Assembly: GCA_016861345.1 (NCBI GenBank)
Contig: BOLD01000001.1
Location: 124,001-188,000, forward strand
DNA from: Oligoflexia bacterium
GTDB taxonomy: Bacteria; Bdellovibrionota; Bdellovibrionia; Bdellovibrionales; Bdellovibrionaceae
DNA length: 64,000 nucleotides
Direction of reading: 5' to 3'
The notes under the pieces are model-generated. The model made no database searches. It was not told where the DNA came from and saw nothing but the letters and a program-made list of their open reading frames with translations. A program made the position numbers and the translations under genes. Of the stretch, positions 62,306 to 64,000 are shown piece after piece (the first letter of the stretch is position 1; every line of letters begins with the position of its first letter).

Positions 62306-64000
62306 GGTATTTCCTTTGCCAGGGGCGAGGTCACAGTTGGCCACTGAGACTTCACCACGTTGGTTTCAGACTTAAATATTACCAAACTAAACTTTCCATA
62401 GTGAGGAATTTTTTGTCCAAGTCTGGGTAAAAAATCAGGATGATGTGCCGAGGTCCAGGCCAGAATTTGAGTCGGCTTGGCAGGGTTGCGAAGCATTAAG
62501 CTCACTGAATACTCAGATGCGGGGTAAAACATTTTGCCCACCTGTATCCCATCCTTTCGAGCTTCGATTTGAAAGTCTTTGCCCCAGTTGTTCACAAGTT
62601 GGAGATGGGCATTTTCCCACCCCAGTAACCAAAACGATGCGTTTTCAGGAACTGGACGAGTGTCTGGTGAGACCACAGGTGGACGACCAAGGCTTTGTCC
62701 CATTTGCATTCCAAAGTTTTCGTACTGAGAAGCGTAAACAGAAGGGGCGATAAAGTTAAGCTCACCCTCTTGCGAAAAGAAGGAGGTGTGAGAAACAGGA
62801 ATTTCTTCGATGTAAAGGTGACGAAGAACATCGTGATGAGGATCAATGACAATTTTTGAAGGTTTTTTTGAAACTTTCTTTTTCCAAAGAAGCTCTTTTG
62901 TTCTCAGACTGATCAGATCTTCTGCAACCAAGTTGCCTTGCTTGTCATAAAACTGAACGGGAATATTCAGGTCGTAAAGAGTTTCCTGCTTTTGTCGAAG
63001 GTAGACCTTCATCTTTCCTTGAGAGAACCAGGCTGATATCAATTCAATCTGGGGCATTCCTGTTTGATCCACCCATTGGTGAAAGAAGGATTCAAGGTGT
63101 TGGCCTGAGATTGATTCAAACGATTGTTGAATGTCCTGGAAAGAAGCTTTTTGAAACAACTTTGACTGGTAAAAATGCTGTAAGCTTTTTTGAAAAATCT
63201 CTGAACCAAAACGAACTTTGAGCATATGAAAGAACATCATGGCCTTATTGTACCCCACAGCTTGGGTGACATTGTTGTGGCGGCCATGGAATTCTCTGAG
63301 TGGGAAGTCTCGCCCTGAAGACGAATAGTCCTGATAAGCCTGAATGGCTGAGCGGCGATAGTTTGCAGCCTGTCCGGTTCGGGATTGCATTTCGTGATCA
63401 GCCATGTACGAAGTTAAGCCCTCACACCAGTTGCCCTTATCATAATCGACATAAACTGAATTTCCCCACCAGTTGTGGAGGATCTCATGAGGAAGAGAAG
63501 AGTTTAAAATAAAAGGCAATCGAATCACAGAAGGGCCAAGAAGGGTAAATCCCGGCATGCCATAGCCGGTCTCCCAAATGTTTTCAACCACAGAAAATTT
63601 CTGAAAAGGGTAAGGTGCGATGGTCTCAGAGTAGTATTTTAAATATGCCTCAGTCGCGACAAGATATTTATTGGCAAGCTCAGGGTCAGATTTTCTCAGG
63701 TAGACAAGGCTTTGATTTTTTGAGGTGACAAAAAAAGGCGCGGCAACAAAATCAATATCGAGAAGATCCTTGTCGCCCTCTTCAGTCACTAAGCTCCAGC
63801 CTTCGGGAAGATTTGCCTGCAGGCGAAATTGAAGAGTCAGGTCAGCAACATGAGGGTACCAACCCAGTCCACTGAGAAGAACTGCGCCTTGGGGGGTGAT
63901 GCTGCCCGAGAGGAGTTCTTCATTAAGGGGGTAGTTCAGAATACCTGAGTAGCGAATCAAAAGTTGTTTTTCATTTTGTAGATTCAGTTCATATTCCGCA
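62302..64000 (-). CDS. M1-family metallopeptidase, N-terminus beyond the window
   Basis: The frame is open to the right edge with no stop, so the gene continues outside. Over 560 residues are visible. The zinc site HEILHNWWGN and the downstream Glu in GNWCEGLTSYMADHE match gluzincin aminopeptidases of family M1, and the preceding GYGMPGFTLLGPSVIRLP is in the expected place. The GAMEN-type exopeptidase loop cannot be identified with certainty. The C-terminal part is beta-rich. It may cleave peptides in the periplasm; the signal peptide region is not visible. Confidence 0.82.
   Translation of the reverse strand, partial: AEYELNLQNEKQLLIRYSGILNYPLNEELLSGSITPQGAVLLSGLGWYPHVADLTLQFRLQANLPEGWSLVTEEGDKDLLDIDFVAAPFFVTSKNQSLVYLRKSDPELANKYLVATEAYLKYYSETIAPYPFQKFSVVENIWETGYGMPGFTLLGPSVIRLPFILNSSLPHEILHNWWGNSVYVDYDKGNWCEGLTSYMADHEMQSRTGQAANYRRSAIQAYQDYSSSGRDFPLREFHGRHNNVTQAVGYNKAMMFFHMLKVRFGSEIFQKSLQHFYQSKLFQKASFQDIQQSFESISGQHLESFFHQWVDQTGMPQIELISAWFSQGKMKVYLRQKQETLYDLNIPVQFYDKQGNLVAEDLISLRTKELLWKKKVSKKPSKIVIDPHHDVLRHLYIEEIPVSHTSFFSQEGELNFIAPSVYASQYENFGMQMGQSLGRPPVVSPDTRPVPENASFWLLGWENAHLQLVNNWGKDFQIEARKDGIQVGKMFYPASEYSVSLMLRNPAKPTQILAWTSAHHPDFLPRLGQKIPHYGKFSLVIFKSETNVVKSQWPTVTSPLAKEIP

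Overview
The window is gene-dense Gram-negative bacterial chromosome. It carries lpxD, outer-membrane and lipoprotein genes, a flagellar switch protein (fliN), a chemotaxis receptor, an ETF:quinone oxidoreductase and many secreted proteins of unknown function. This content recalls Bdellovibrionota or a related group; that placement is inferred from gene content and style only, since no rRNA gene is present. Single-copy housekeeping genes (infA, rpsR, rpmB, topA, fusA, fabH, pyrE, lpxD) start to the right of about 21 kb. The first 19 kb looks accessory: regulatory systems, a complete Kdp potassium system and hairpin-rich DNA ending at a tRNA-Pro gene.

Region 1 (1-8.2 kb). A tightly overlapping leftward operon encodes a sigma-54 enhancer-binding response regulator, a small secreted protein, an orphan peptide-type solute-binding protein, a divergent YcaO-like protein and a membrane hybrid histidine kinase. 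A good sigma-54 promoter lies 44 bases upstream of the regulator start, with two copies of the palindrome TGATCG-N6-CGATCA further upstream. A third copy and a degenerate fourth lie at the left edge, ahead of a ribosome binding site whose gene begins outside the window. I read this as a self-activating signalling and YcaO system whose regulon continues to the left. A REC-only protein and a helix-turn-helix protein sit just upstream of it, with helically phased TGAAATAA repeats at their promoter.

Region 2 (8.2-18.2 kb). A complete kdpFABCDE operon, including a 27-codon kdpF, follows an outer-membrane porin gene. A divergent pair encodes a small PAS-like protein and a small membrane protein. 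Four T-rich KdpE-like boxes control these units, three of them at a fixed 9-11 bases from a -10 element. The porin and the PAS/membrane pair therefore look like parts of the potassium-starvation regulon.

Region 3 (18.2-19.45 kb). This stretch holds a Cys-rich protein gene, a 57-codon gene, several strong hairpins and three AAGTAGCAA repeats at 11-base spacing. They lie on the 3' side of tRNA-Pro(TGG), as expected at the edge of an integrated element. A broken fragment of the Cys-rich gene sits 10 kb away, beside kdpE.

Region 4 (19.5-64 kb). This is core-like chromosome: ribosomal proteins bS18, bL28 and uL24; nitrilase; ETF-QO; RlmL-like methylase; an operon for secreted lytic-transglycosylase-like and kinase-like proteins; HAD phosphatases; lpxD; infA; tex; AlkD; a CZB chemoreceptor; topA; RluA; a C-terminal processing protease; 2-oxoacid dehydrogenase E1 alpha/beta; methyltransferases; EI24; pyrE; cutA; CNNM; fusA; recQ; fabH; sodB; fliN; and a partial M1 peptidase cut by the right edge. 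Several translation starts in this half sit in or next to perfect hairpins.
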